From Sipunculus nudus (lineage: Eukaryota; Annelida; Sipuncula; Golfingiida; Sipunculidae), in NCBI GenBank assembly GCA_026874595.1, contig CM049307.1, forward strand, positions 49,751,178 to 49,815,177: a DNA stretch of 64,000 nucleotides, in the 5' to 3' direction. Each line of letters opens with the position of its first letter. Position 1 is the first letter of the stretch. The notes below the pieces were generated by a model. That model made no database searches and was not told where the DNA came from. It saw nothing but the letters and a program-made list of their open reading frames with translations. The position numbers and the translations under genes were made by a program. Of the stretch, positions 1-11,679 are shown in pieces.

Positions 1-827
1 TGAAATCCTTCGGTCACATTCTATATAATAGCTCTTGTCTCCAGTGCGAGCTGCCCGAAATGTTAATGGATTTTCTGTGTGAAAGTTTAAACCACACAGA
101 ATGCCCGGGGGACTTCTTCTCTTACACAAGGGATCTTGTGTCTTGTTGAGAAGACTTGTTTACAGCTCTTAAGGTTCAGAGTCGAATTCTGAAGACAGAA
201 TCGGAAGCTCAGTAAAAAATGTCCAAATCGTGTTTTTAGTTTCTCTTATGCAAATCACAAGCAGCGGTAACAGGTCATACACCATACCGTTATATCATCG
301 TCTGGGCGCTAAAACCTTTCATACTTCGCCCTCATTCACTTTACCCGTTATGTTACATGTTGTGCTCAGGTTTCGGCTTTATTGGCTTCGTTGGAGACTT
401 TCCATTTACAATGTGTTGCGTCTGGGAGTTAGACAAGCCCAGCACGCCGTCAGACGATCTGATTGTGTATTAGCTCAAGCTAGTGGTAAGATCAATTTAA
501 GGTATTATCATTCCGAATTCAAGCAGTCAGGGATAAAACCCCGATGTCCAAAATAAGCACAGTTTCCTAGTAATCCTGTAAACTGACAAAATCAGATGTC
601 TGGTGATCTATTTTTCCATGTCTCGTTCTGCCTCGAATAGATAACTGTTGGTATGACTGTCAGAGGAATAAACACAACATCCACCTCTGGACCTTCTGAG
701 GATATGCATATTATTCACTGTCGAAAAAAAGGAACCAAAAGGTTTAATCTGTGAATATCTGACTTTTCACACAAATGTTTATATTTCCTCTTTTTACAGG
801 AACATTGTATGTTCATACTTTTCAAAT

Positions 828-830
<3 letters not shown>

Positions 831-859
<29 letters not shown>
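831..859. repeat. (GA)n microsatellite
   Basis: About 14 uninterrupted GA dinucleotides are followed by a purine-rich tail to about 875. The flanks (560-830 and 860-1000) are AT-rich and hold nothing I recognise. Confidence 0.95.
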
Positions 860-862
<3 letters not shown>

Positions 863-1059
863 AGAGAAAGAGGGAAAAGTATGTATCATTTATAAACGAT
901 TATTGGAATCTCTTGTGGAATGCTAGCAATTATAACAAATGTCAACTTACGTTACCTTATTTTCTTTTCCTTAATATTTACTGGAACAATCAAAATTTAT
1001 TTCTTCGAACCTACAATTAAGCGAACAATTTGCCAAACCATTGCTATAAGTGACGGTTG

Positions 1060-2571
1060 GAGGCCTTTTTTATGAGGAGAACAGATGTTCCTCTTCCGTC
1101 AATACCAGCTAAGAGAAAAATGATTTCTTTTAATCCAAATTTTGCAGCAACAGAGATATATATTTTAATATAAGCATCGGCGGATGGTTGTCAGTAATTA
1201 ATGGCGTGTCGATACGCTTCTCGTAGAGCGGTTATACACTGCAGTCGTCACAGGTGTCCTTTTGGTTATGGCAACGTTCTCTGGGTCAGAATTAACACCA
1301 AGGTGGCACAGAGCAAAACAATTGTAATCAGACCAATAGGAGCGTGGTATTGTATAGTGCATCCAGCAAAGATTTTAAACATGCGACACCCGCTCTCGTT
1401 GTTTTGAATACACCAGGACATCCGCTCTCGTTGGTGTGATTTTTTATCCTGTGCAAGTAATGGTGATTCTTACCCTTCAGTATCCTTAAATATTGCTGAA
1501 CGAGTATCCAGAGATCAACCGATATAGAAATAAGATAAATACAATACAAACACACTTATTAATTAAGAACTGACTATATTATTGTTGTTGTGTTATAATG
1601 CAGTATTTAAGGATTTATGAGGAGAACAGATGTTCCCCTTCCGTCATTACCAGCTAAGAGAAAAATGATTTCTTTTAATCCAAATTTTGCAGCAACAGAG
1701 ATATATATTTTAACATAAGCAGCGTCGGATGGTTGTCAGTAATTAATGTCGTGTCGATACGCTTCTCGTAGAGCGGTTATACACTGCAGTCGTCACAGGT
1801 GTCCTTTTGGTTATGGCAACGTTCTCTTGGTCAGAATATACACCAGGGTGGCACAGAGCAAAACAATTGTAATCAGACCAATAGGAGCGTGGTATTGTAT
1901 AGTGCATCCAGCAAAGATTTTAAACATGCGACACCCGCTCTCGTTGTTTTGAATACACCAGGACATCCGCTCTCGTTGGTTTGATTTTTTATCCTGTGCA
2001 AGTAACGGTGATTCTAACCCTTCAGTATCCTTAAATATTGCTGAACGAGTATCCAGAGATTAACCGATATAGAAATAAGATAAATACAATACAAACACAC
2101 TTATTAATTAAGAACTGACTATATTATTTTTGTTGGGTTATAATGCAGTATTTAAGGATTTATGATGAGAACAGATGTTCCTCTTCCGTCAATACCAGCT
2201 AAGAGAAAAATGATTTCTTTTAATCCAAATTTTGCAGCAACAGAGATATATATTTTAATATAAGCAGCGGCGGATGGTTGTCAGTAATTAATGGCGTGTC
2301 GATACGCTCCTCGTAGAGCGGTTATACACTGCAGTCGTCACAGGTTTCCTTTTGGTTATGGCAAGGTTCTCTTGGTCAGAATTAACACCAGGGTGGCACA
2401 GAGCAAAACAATTGTAATCAGACCAATAGGAGCGTGGTATTGTATAGTGCATCCAGCAAAGATTTTAAACATGCGACACCCGCTCTCGTTGTTCTTAATA
2501 CACCAGGACATCCGCTTTCGTTGGTTTGATTTTTTATCCTGTGCAAGTAACGGTGATTCTAACCCTTCAGT
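1060..2571 (+). repeat. 545-bp tandem repeat, three near-identical units
   Basis: The unit repeats with an exact 545-bp period: the same ATGxCGTGTCGATACGC phrase falls at 1201, 1746 and 2291. The three units differ from each other at only a few positions per hundred bases. Short frames of 68, 68 and 123 codons run through them (1201-1407, 1746-1952, 2291-2662), but the third runs on into an inserted transposon and none resembles a known protein. I read them as chance frames. The third unit is interrupted at 2572 by a transposon and resumes at 3793-3915. The low divergence suggests recent amplification or homogenisation within an older block. Confidence 0.92.
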
Positions 2572-3784
2572 CAGTGGCGTACCTAAGGAGGGGGGGGGGG
2601 GGGCTGCAGGGGCGGTCCGCCCCGGGCGGCACATTTTGGGGGGCGGCATTTCGGGGAATTAGTAAAATGAGTGGCATAAGGAGTTGCTAAAAAAATACAG
2701 ATTTGGCTTATTTTGTCCAGTTTCAAGTATTTCAGGAGTTATAAACCGGGCAGTGGAACCTACCAAATGATTAGCGAACAATTTGCACATATGGGGGGGG
2801 GGCGGCATTTCGGTGAATTAGTATAATGAGTGCCATAAGGAATTTTCCAAAAAATACAAATTTGGCTTTTTTGACCCATTTCAAGTATTTCAGTGATTAT
2901 AAACTGGGCAGTGGAACCGACTAAATGTGCAGCGAACGGTTTGTACATTTAGGGGGCGGCATTCCTGGGATTTAGTACATAATCAGTGGCATAAGGAGTT
3001 CCTCAAAAAGTACAAATTTGGCCTATTTGTCCCATTTCAAGTATTTTAGAGATTATAAACGGGGGAGTTGAACCTACAAAATGATCAGCGAATGACTTGT
3101 TCATTTGGTGTTTGTGTGGGGTGGGGGGCGGGGGGGGGGGGCATTTCTGGGATTTAGTATAATCAGTGGCATAAGGATCGAGTTCCTCAAAAGGCACAAA
3201 TTTGGCCTTTTTGTCCCATTTCAAGTTATTTAGAGATTATTACCTTAGGAGTTGAACCTACAAAATGATCAGCGAATGATTTGTAAATTTGGTGTGTGTG
3301 TGTGGGGGGGGGGGGGTGGCATTTCTGGGATTTGGTATGATCAGTGGCATAAGGAGTTCCTCAAAAAGCACAAATTTGGCCTTTTTTCCCATTTTCAAGA
3401 ATTTCAGGATTAAAAACTGAGCTCTGAAACCAACCAAATTATTTGTGGAAGGTCTCTATAGAGGCAAGATATACGAAAAAAAAACATATCTGTAGTTATT
3501 CTTTGTTAGGTCTGTGGTCTTGCAATGTCAGAAGGCCATCAATAAACTGACCAATCATGCAAAGGCCAGCATTTTAGGGCGGTCGTCGTTTTCATAAATA
3601 GCTGGCAGCAGCTGGTAATCACCAGGGAAAAACCCTGCCAGAAGACCAATGGTCCCCTGTGGTGGGGTGGGGTGGGGTGTCTGTCGTCCACATAGTGCGA
3701 ACAATATTTTGACGAATTTTGTTGCTCTTTCCTTGGCCATTTCTAAGACCGCCCATGGCGGCAATGAGGCTAGGTACGCCGCTG
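2572..3784 (+). mobile_element. Non-autonomous hAT-like DNA transposon, 1213 bp
   Basis: The element splits the third 545-bp unit, and units 1 and 2 show the uninterrupted site. It begins CAGTGGCGTACCTAAGG. The reverse complement of its right end is CAGCGGCGTACCTAGCC, giving 17-bp terminal inverted repeats with three mismatches. The flanking 8 bp are CCTTCAGT on the left and CATTCAGC on the right, an eroded 8-bp target-site duplication (6 of 8 match). An 8-bp duplication and CAG-starting ends fit the hAT superfamily. No transposase frame is present. The interior is mostly a poly(G)-punctuated tandem repeat (2641-3440). Superfamily assignment is inference; the insertion itself is directly visible. 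Confidence 0.85.
2641..3440 (+). repeat. Internal minisatellite of the hAT-like element, five units
   Basis: Five units of about 155-185 bp start near 2641, 2800, 2954, 3138 and 3315. Each opens with a run of G followed by a GGCATTTC-like phrase, then a TGGCATAAGGA phrase, a TTTGGC phrase and AGTATTTCAG. Spacing grows from 159 and 154 to 184 and 177 bp, mostly through longer G tracts (up to about 14 G). The array explains most of the element's length. Confidence 0.85.
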
Positions 3785-3792
3785 CATTCAGC

Positions 3793-3915
3793 ATTCTTAA
3801 ATATTGCTGAACGAGTATCCAGAGATTAACCGATATAGAATACAATACAAACACACTTAAAAATCAAGAACTGACTATATTATTTTTGTTCGGTTATAAT
3901 GCAGTATTTAAGGAG
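3793..3915 (+). repeat. Remainder of the third 545-bp unit
   Basis: The sequence from ATTCTTAAATATTGCTG to the TATAATGCAGTATTTAAGG phrase matches the ends of units 1 (about 1488-1613) and 2 (about 2030-2160). It has a short deletion near 3840. It shows where the third unit continued before the hAT-like insertion. Confidence 0.88.
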
Positions 3916-5130
3916 TACTTGATATTTTTTGCACTCCTGACATTTAGCAGATGGCAGTTGATCTTTCTTTGGACAAATAAGACTATTTGGATAAACTAAA
4001 AATAGCTGGTAAATCGCTTCAAGATATCTAAGGTTTGATGTAAATCAATGCAGTCGTATGTTAATACTTAATAGAATCATGAAAGATTTCTGACATTAAC
4101 ATCATTTAAGTCATTCTTAAGACATGCCATTTTTGTAACATTATTAGTAGAATAAAGTCGAGCCAGAAATTTTTAGACAGTATTAAGCTATAAGATTTCC
4201 ATTTCAAATCTATGCATAGATTTATTCCCTATAATGAAGGGCTTCATTGTTAAAACTGATTGAAATGCCAACGTGTAACATCTGAAAGACCAATAAAGAA
4301 TCATTAGAATATAGGTTTTCAATTGTATATTTATGGAAGAATTCTGGAAATCATTTAGTCATCTATGGACAATCTTTAGTAAACAACGTACTTTCTCAAT
4401 AACAGTTGATAAAATCTTCTTCGGCTACTACGAAGACAAAGACCACGCACGAACTGAGCAACTGATTTATTTAAAATACACGCAAAATACTTTATTCATA
4501 AACATAAATGTCTAGAATTTTCACTTAATGTTCATTGTTTTATCAAATATATTTTGGCTGAATAAAAATGAAAAAATAATTCTCATAAATAAAGGCTTAG
4601 AAAAGAAATATTTTGAAACCTGGCACAGTTTGTTCCTACACATTGAAGAAAAATATGGTGAAGGGACAATATAAGGGAATGGAATGTGCATTATGCAAGT
4701 GCATGTAATATCATATTTCATATGTATTCTTTGTTTTGTTTGATGATGATATGCCCTTTTCATTTATGGTTTGTTCATTTGGTGATAGCATTTTGCGAAT
4801 AGGTACTAGGTATGAAACTTAGGAATATATTCTGTTAATAAACATGCAGGTGTATGTCATAGGTTTGTGTATGTATATAATTATTCGTTAAAGTATAAAT
4901 ATACACGGATATGATCGTAACATGTTATAACTGGGACTATGACCAGGGTAAAATGTTAAGTTTTTCTTCGGATATTATTACTTAATCGTATTGGTGCATT
5001 TTTTTTAATATTAGTGTTTAATATTTCATGACCATTTTATATTTGAGATGCCGCCAACAGATTTGATTGAAACCCTAAAGTACTAGCGGATAATAATTAA
5101 ATGAATGAAATCTAAAGTGGATCAGTGACT
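3916..5130. other. AT-rich stretch with no recognised feature
   Basis: Apart from short chance frames (60 and 80 codons) I see no gene, RNA or recognisable repeat. It lies inside block A, between the 545-bp array and the segment shared with B, C and D. Confidence 0.5.
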
Positions 5131-5139
5131 TGTTTTTCA

Positions 5140-5600
5140 AGACGTTTTAATTAACCCTCAATTCCCGAGTATCCTAACGACCGACATACAAATAAATAAT
5201 TTATACTATTAAATGAATAAATTTTCAATGGTCTTTGTCGAGTCTCATTCGTTATTCATAGCCTATTAATAGCCCTGAACTGTCAAGACATCAGCTGACC
5301 ATCGGATCCTGAGCCTGTGTTCACAAACAGAGATGATACAGAGTGTCACCGGAGCCATCAGCCGTTATTCGTCTGTGTGTACAGTCCAAACGGGAAATGG
5401 CAAAAGACTGCTTGTAATTTAATGCCGAAAAATTTGTATTGCCCTAATATAGATAACGTAATGATTCTTTGCGACAGTAGAAAACTAAGTCTGTTATTTT
5501 TGAGCGAATAATGGTTTTAGGAAATGGAATGATGGATCTATCGAAACCAGAGGAAATCAGAATTTAAAATAGAATGACAAGCAAACTAGTTCATCGAAAA
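5140..5600 (+). repeat. Core segment shared by blocks A, B, C and D
   Basis: This is the best conserved part of the large block: CCCTGAACTGTCA at 5273, a GTCACCGGAGCCATCA phrase near 5345, TTGTATTGCCC near 5435, and GGATCTATCGAAACCAGAGG near 5532. Block B repeats the same series at 13060-13500, and C and D keep its first half. The 64-codon frame at 5317-5511 is not open in the other copies. Function unknown. Confidence 0.7.
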
Positions 5601-5609
5601 CCATCATGC

Positions 5610-7180
5610 TCCGTGACACAAGGAAATTAATTCCAGCAATAAACTTATGATTAAACTTGTTTTCCATATGGATAGTTATGAATTATGTCATTTCTGATTA
5701 ACGTTATTATTTTTCCCACCTTCACCTTCGAATATTTAATCGATAACTTCCGAAGCACCATTTCAGTTTTAAACTTCCCAATTTGAATGTGCTAGTCCTA
5801 TGCTGAGCAATAACCCGAAATATCCGTTCTCATAAAGTACCAGCAATGTGTAGGGAAGTAACACAACCTTGACGCCATGTTATAAATTTGCGAAGCTTTA
5901 AACAATGTGATGTCAGACGTCATGTGGCAACGGCCTTATTCCTACCTCTTGCCGTTTTGCATATGACCAATTTAACATTTTAGTTTTTCATTTTTTTCTC
6001 AGTTGACTTCCTCTAACGTATAAAAAAATGATTAATCGTGACACTTCTCTTTTACTTGAGATCACCAGCAAGCCCTACTGGACGCAAGAGTCGTAATACA
6101 TCATTGTCTAGCTATTATTCAGGATAAATACCACCTGTTCATTTCCGAGACTTTTGTTCAGCAGGCATTGCCAACATTTTAAGGTTAACCGTAATTACAC
6201 GCGAGAAGCTGTCGTTATACAAAGTGTCTCCCAGGCCCTGTTTAATCCACAGGATTTTTAAGTTCCTTAATTGTCTGTGAAGTGGATTCATAAGAACACG
6301 TTCAGACACCAAGGCCCCTTTAGGTCAGTGAACATATGGGGATCGCTGTATGGAGCTTAGAATCAAAGTCTCAGTACTACCGTAATTGAAGTCAAAAGTT
6401 CCTAATATCTGGTAAAGTGTGTCCATGTTTGCTCATTTTTTTTTTAAATAATTTAACAAAGAGCCACATAATTAAAAGTTATTTTAATTATTTTATTAAC
6501 ATTAACTTTAACTTTCTAATTTTAACATCAAATTTAACCATGTTTATCTTAAAGTTTTATTCAGTTATGTTTGAGTTTGTTTCAGGAAGATAAGGTTTTT
6601 TTTTTCCGGAGGACATTGGAATGATAAAGGAAATATAGGTGTTCTTTTCATTAAAAAAATATTGCTTTAATTAGCTTTTAACTTGTATCTCTTTTATCTT
6701 TACTCTTACATGAGAAACGAGAATCATTCAATATACTTTGCTGTTCCAACATATGATTTTATATGAATTTAGAATGAGCTAACATAAATTTATTCTCTTC
6801 CAAGCCTAATTGGAAACATAAATTTATTCTCTTCCAAGCCTAATTGGAGAAAGAATATAATACGAAATTTTGCTACAAGAGAATCGTATTTTCAACTCGA
6901 GGAAAGAGTCCGAGGGTGAAATTTGTTGGTTCATTTGTCAGTAGGGATTACTCTTTTTTATATTTATATTATATTTATATTTGTATAAATTTATGTTAAC
7001 ATTTATATATGTGTTCAATTAATGTGTTATACCCGCTAATGTTAAAATCAAAAGGCCATTCGCTTTCCATGACATTCCGGTGTCCTGGATTCGGAACATA
7101 TTTTCTCATAAGAAGAAGGCATAACGGCACGCATGCACTGCCGAATAATTGGAATAGAAAGTTGTCAGATATGAGCTATA
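5610..7180. other. Block A interior with little recognisable
   Basis: The segment 6040-6330 aligns by eye with B 13985-14270 and partly C 17995-18110, with CCGAGACTTTT as a shared phrase. The rest is AT-rich, with T and A homopolymers near 6440 and 6600, and holds no gene that I can support. Confidence 0.5.
6781..6848 (+). repeat. Perfect 34-bp direct tandem duplication
   Basis: Two identical 34-bp copies, each starting AACATAAATTTATTC and ending CTAATTGGA, abut at 6814/6815. The identity suggests a very recent replication-slippage or repair event compared with the diverged background. Confidence 0.93.
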
Positions 7181-7189
7181 AACATATTT

Positions 7190-8280
7190 ATATCGGACAA
7201 AGCAATTATTTTTAAATAACGGCTTAAGCAGTTAGCTTTACCCTGGCATACATTCTCTCTTATTTCCAACCAAAACTATCTGCAAGGACAACGATATATA
7301 TTTTTTAGTGCGCAGCCGCCACAAAGTTGATATAATATAATTCATATCTGTCATGCCACGTGTACCATGCCATCTCAGTATCAACAACAAATTGAACGAG
7401 TCTTTCAGATAAGGTTAGGAACAGAAAGTGTCTCCTTTGCAAGGGTTATATGATCCTTCGATAATGCCATTTGAATTCTTGTCCTTTGACATTTTAACCT
7501 GTGGATAGCAATAAGAGTACTATTGTAAGCCGTGATGCGTTATAAGATATTGTTTTGCTCAAGACTGTTTTAGGAAAGGCCCCGGTGCTGTGAAGGTAGT
7601 AAATGACACAGAAGCTGGTAAACGGTGACAGTGATAAAAACACAAAGCATTCTGCAATAAGCCCTCATTCAGCTAATTTTCATATGGTGATTAATCTGAT
7701 TCTTTTTTTATTGTCGTCTCATCGGAGGCTTGTAGATTAAATCAGCTTGGACAGTTAAGGGGAAACAGGGCTCTACTCTCTTCGTGGCCAACCAGAATGG
7801 CTATGAGAGTGGGTTATAGTGGCCCATATAAAATAAGTGGTTTTCTCCCAGCCCGAAGGGTTTCTTCAACTCTAGAGAGTCACTCCCAAAAGTCAACTTC
7901 TCACCCTTGGAGATTGCCTTCTATTAGTCATTTTATATAAATATATAATCTGTGTATGATATATTAAGTTTAATCATTCTACTAAGAATAAGAATTTTAG
8001 TGAATATTGGTGATTTGTACAGTTTCTAAAGAGACGGTTCAAAGTCCGGTAATAGCTTGTCTTTTTTGTATTTAATCGAATATCTTAAATAGTGTATGGT
8101 TATAGATAAACGTTTATGTGTTACTTGTTAGTTTCATTAAACGATATATACAAGTTTCAAACCATTTTTAGAACCCGAATTCTTCAGAACAAGAATTTCA
8201 GATAGCAGACATCTAAATGAACGATATCAATCTTGGTATCACATAAGAAGAGTTAGCTTATTATTTTTAAAACCATGCTG
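7190..8280. other. Right part of block A shared with B and C
   Basis: 7190-7290 matches C 19400-19500. 7570-7800 matches B 14325-14580 (GGTGCAGTGAAGGTAGT-like and TCTGCAATAAGCCCT-like phrases). 8130-8260 matches B 14670-14760 (GATATATACAA and AGCAGACATCT). No open frame is kept between copies. Confidence 0.55.
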
Positions 8281-8282
8281 GA

Positions 8283-8284
<2 letters not shown>

Positions 8285-8336
<52 letters not shown>
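8285..8336. repeat. (AT)26 microsatellite
   Basis: A 52-bp pure AT alternation. The comparable site in block B (about 14760) lacks it, so it arose or expanded after the blocks separated. Confidence 0.95.
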
Positions 8337-8339
<3 letters not shown>

Positions 8340-9878
8340 GTGATTTATCACATCCAGTCATATGGAACAGATGCAGAAATAATCTATCGGTGACAGATCA
8401 AAAGGCGGCCTGTAATAGACATCAAGAGTGGCAACATCACACATACATCAATATTGACCTTTTTCTAAAGTCAATGACGTCGCATAAAAATGTTACGAAT
8501 ATGATTTCGCCAAGAATCCAGGAAAGGATAAATCAATTCAAGCACACTCATCTTAAGTACACCCGACAGCTTAAGCTGTAACTAAGCAACAGAAGAGGGA
8601 ACATTAACTCGAATAACCGTTTATGAATGACCTGTGTACGCCCGATAATCCCAAGACAGTTAAGTATGGGTTTTTTCCTATTCTGCATGACAAGTGATAA
8701 CAGATAACTATAATGAATCTAGACAAATTATGATGTTATTGAACCTAGATGTTTTATTATAGTGACCCAGCCTCGACAAACTTGACTAACTTTTCATAAA
8801 GTGGAAGTTATTAATAATACAGTTTATCCATGACGTGACTAACCATGTTACAAAGTGTTACTGAGAGCTCTTTACACTTATGGTTGTAATCCTTCAGTAA
8901 CGTAAAATAGCTCTTGTCACCGATGTAGGTTCCATCTAGCCACGGTCGTAATCTTCAAGTCACAACGTTATAACCTTTGCCACCGGTGCAAGCTGTTCGA
9001 AATGTTTATGGAAATCCTGTGTGAAAGTTTAAACCTCGCAGAACACCTGAAGGCCCTCTTCCTTTAAACAGGGTAACCGGTGTCTTGTTGAGAAGATTGG
9101 TTCAGTCGTCAAACACTCAAGACAGGATTGGGAGCGTTAAAATGGACTCTGTAGTTTTCTGATGTGAGACTGGACAGTTAGCATATACAATATAGTTACA
9201 TGTATATCTTTTGGGCTCTAAAACTTCTCAGACTTTGCTCACATTCACTTTACCCGTAATGTTACATGTTGTGCTTAGATTTCAGCAGTTTATTGGTTTC
9301 GCTGGAGACTATCCATTTACAATGTGTTGCGTCTTGAACTTAGACAAGCCCAGCACGCAGTCAGACGGTCTGATCATGTATAAGCTCAAGGTTAGCGGAA
9401 AGATCATTTTAAAGGGATCATCACTCCTTCTTCAAGCGGTCAGGGAAAATACCCCGGTGAACCAATAAGCGCAATTTTCTGATATTCCTGACTCGTACTG
9501 ACACTTACAAATATTTTGCCGATGTAGGCCTTGTCGATCCGGCTTTGAATGTATGTACGACCCAGTGATACGCCAAAAATATGATATAATTCGTCGGAAA
9601 CCCGACGGGTTGCCATGTCCACATACTCGTCAAAGAAACGATTTCAATGTTCTTATTTTTAAACGAAAACATTGATAAGCCATTACAAAGAATACAATAT
9701 GGGCTTGACATTTTACTGTACTTCAAATATGGTAAGGTTCCGATTAGAAACTTACCTCGATGGATAGCTTGATGCAGATGTCTCATATATCGGCTACTAG
9801 AAGACGACCTTCTGTCGTCATCTTTCTATTACTTTGGAACTAAGTGGTTCATCGGGGACTTTAATTTTTCATTTCTTG

Positions 9879-9925
9879 AATCCTTATTGTTTTAGCTCTT
9901 GCGAGGAGCTAAAACAATAAGGATT
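9879..9925. repeat. Perfect 20-bp inverted repeat (hairpin), 7-nt loop
   Basis: Bases 9879-9898 are the exact reverse complement of 9906-9925, with the 7-base loop TTGCGAG between them. The inner part TTTTAGCTC/GAGCTAAAA also forms the hairpin at 16769-16793 in block C and resembles the hairpin that opens the repeat at 37355. I infer the remnant of a short inverted-repeat element family. A small RNA precursor is possible but unsupported. Confidence 0.85.
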
Positions 9926-10034
9926 GTGAATATTGTTATCTGCACATATTAAATATCCACTGTTGTATTGTTATAAAGGACACATGCAGTTGACTTGGCC
10001 TTCATCTTGCCTTGTCGGAAAACCTTTGATCCCC

Positions 10035-10037
<3 letters not shown>

Positions 10038-10079
<42 letters not shown>
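10038..10079. repeat. (AT)21 microsatellite
   Basis: A 42-bp AT alternation in block B. The 66-codon frame across it is a low-complexity artefact (repeated Ile-Tyr). Confidence 0.95.
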
Positions 10080-10082
<3 letters not shown>

Positions 10083-10389
10083 GCTGGAACCAAGCGGAAG
10101 GAACACAGCTTACATAAACTAGTCGTTATGTAACAATTTCACTGATCACGAAAGATAATGGGAGAGTCAGAGAGAAAAAAAAACAAAGAACAGAAGAGAA
10201 TCCAAGCTACACAATCAGCAGTGTGAATCGAAAAAGAAAAATCATCCAGGTTCAATTTGCAGGCGGTGCAGAAGAAGAAAACGCGACATCAGTGAGACCG
10301 ACAAGTACCTGAAGTAACAATTAGGGCACACTAATTTATCCTATTCTGTTTTACCATAGCCATTTAGATACTTTTGCTCTGATTGATGT

Positions 10390-11090
10390 TTATCATCTAT
10401 CTTACGCTCCTGAAGCAGCGGTAATACCCCGAAGTCGTCCCGGGTCCCCACTCTGTTTTAACCGTTGTTTTGTGTAGTAAGGTTCTCTGGGTCGTACCAC
10501 CAAGCTGGGCACAGAGCAAGAATTATAATCAGACCGAATACGGCGTTGTGTTGCATTCTGCACCTAGCTCGAGATTCAAACGTGCGACACTCGCTCTTGT
10601 TGGTAAGATTACATAGGAGATGGCACCGGGCCAAGAAACGGATGCCATCAGCACCAAAAGAGACCTAAAGAAACAAGTAGGTATGAATGCCAGCTGCGTC
10701 ATTCTCGAAGAAGAAAGAAACAAAATGTCTTATCATTGAATGTTAGCATTTTGACCCGAGTGGCGTATCTTATATAATTCCTCTATTCACACCAACATTT
10801 TGCCATACTAGTCAATCGTTAAAAGAAAGAGCTAGAGAAAGGGAAAACATCAGTATATTGTGATCTTATTTGTTCCAAGCACTCAAAACAAATGTGAACT
10901 GAAGTTCACATTGAATCGTTTCCCTTACTATTCCCGATGAACAAGAAATATACATATACCTAAACCTACAACTAAGCGAAAATCGCTTTATCTAACATAG
11001 CAATGATAGTGTTAGTGACGCTTTTGTGTTACGATGGGAAAGTTTTATTCTCATCCGCCAATCCCAGCTAAAGCACCAACGAATCGTTTA
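10390..11090 (+). repeat. Diverged relative of the 545-bp unit in block B
   Basis: 10390-10620 corresponds to the middle of the block A unit (GGTTCTCTGGGTC, GGCACAGAGCAA, ATAATCAGACC and GCGACAC phrases). 10940-11090 corresponds to the sequence at and just before the first unit (ACCTACAA.TAAGCGAA and AATCCCAGCTAA phrases, A 1010-1120). The order of these parts is swapped compared with a single unit, as expected if more than one unit once existed here and was partly deleted. Divergence from block A is far greater than among the A units. Confidence 0.7.
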
Positions 11091-11091
11091 G

Positions 11092-11093
<2 letters not shown>

Positions 11094-11144
<51 letters not shown>
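11094..11144. repeat. (AT)n microsatellite, 51 bp
   Basis: Pure TA alternation directly after the diverged 545-bp-unit relative. Confidence 0.95.
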
Positions 11145-11148
<4 letters not shown>

Positions 11149-11197
11149 TAATAAACTAGTTAGTCTATCTAAAAGGCGTCACTATTTATCTTAACTT

Positions 11198-11200
<3 letters not shown>

Positions 11201-11230
<30 letters not shown>
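11201..11230. repeat. (AT)15 microsatellite
   Basis: A 30-bp AT alternation, 57 bp after the previous tract. Confidence 0.93.
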
Positions 11231-11234
<4 letters not shown>

Positions 11235-11611
11235 CAGATACATATAAATCGGATATATAATCTCTGTTAAAATATGCATTTCTCATTGCATACACTTGGA
11301 TACTTTTATGTTCTTCGGGAACGTTTCACTCTTACTTTTCTCCTACACATGCAAACCGACTGGTGTTTCAAATCATATTGACTATAAAAAGATGTAGTCT
11401 TTACCAAATTCGCAAACATGTAAAGGTATAAATTGTTCAATGGGAAAAAGAAACAATTGCTTTGCATGTCCACAGTTTTTTTGAGCCGGCCATAGATTCT
11501 AAAAGAACTATTGAAAATTAGTCACGACAAACGTAACCCGTGTCTCAATGGAATATATCATTGAACAATCTTTGGATGATCCCGAATTATGAGACGGAAG
11601 TCTCGAACATC

Positions 11612-11615
<4 letters not shown>

Positions 11616-11672
<57 letters not shown>
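11616..11672. repeat. (AT)n microsatellite, 57 bp
   Basis: Pure AT alternation. The 72-codon plus-strand and 64-codon minus-strand frames across it are low-complexity artefacts. Confidence 0.95.
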
Positions 11673-11674
<2 letters not shown>

Positions 11675-11679
11675 TGCGC

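Larger units (their letters stand above)
1..8930 (+). repeat. Duplicated block A (first of three large diverged tandem blocks)
   Basis: This block shares a series of co-linear anchors with B and C. The first is the segment around GAGCTGCCCGAAATG near 48, matched near 8990 (B) and 15855 (C). The second is CCCTGAACTGTCA at 5273, matched at 13157, 17089 and 22763. The third is the CCGAGAC segment near 6145, matched near 14092 and 18061. The last is the segment at 8390-8580, matched near 14900-15110 and 20600-20880. Order and strand are the same everywhere, so these are tandem duplicates rather than scattered transposons. The copies have many indels that are not multiples of three and no shared open frame. 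I infer an old, non-coding segmental duplication. The left boundary lies outside the window and the right edge is approximate. Confidence 0.75.

Noticed and set aside
230..556. 108-codon frame at the start of block A
   Set aside because: It reads in a different frame from the block B counterpart because of the 2-bp indel; no known domain.
1201..2662. Repeated 68-codon frame in the 545-bp units, first considered as a tandem gene family
   Set aside because: Its only conservation is the near-identity of the whole unit. The third copy runs into a transposon, and the diverged block B relative does not keep the frame.
9211..9468. 85-codon frame in block B that looks protein-like (Gly-Asp-Tyr-Pro-Phe-Thr-Met stretch)
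   Set aside because: Block A has a 2-bp deletion and block C has stops and further indels at the same place, so the frame is not conserved although the DNA is.
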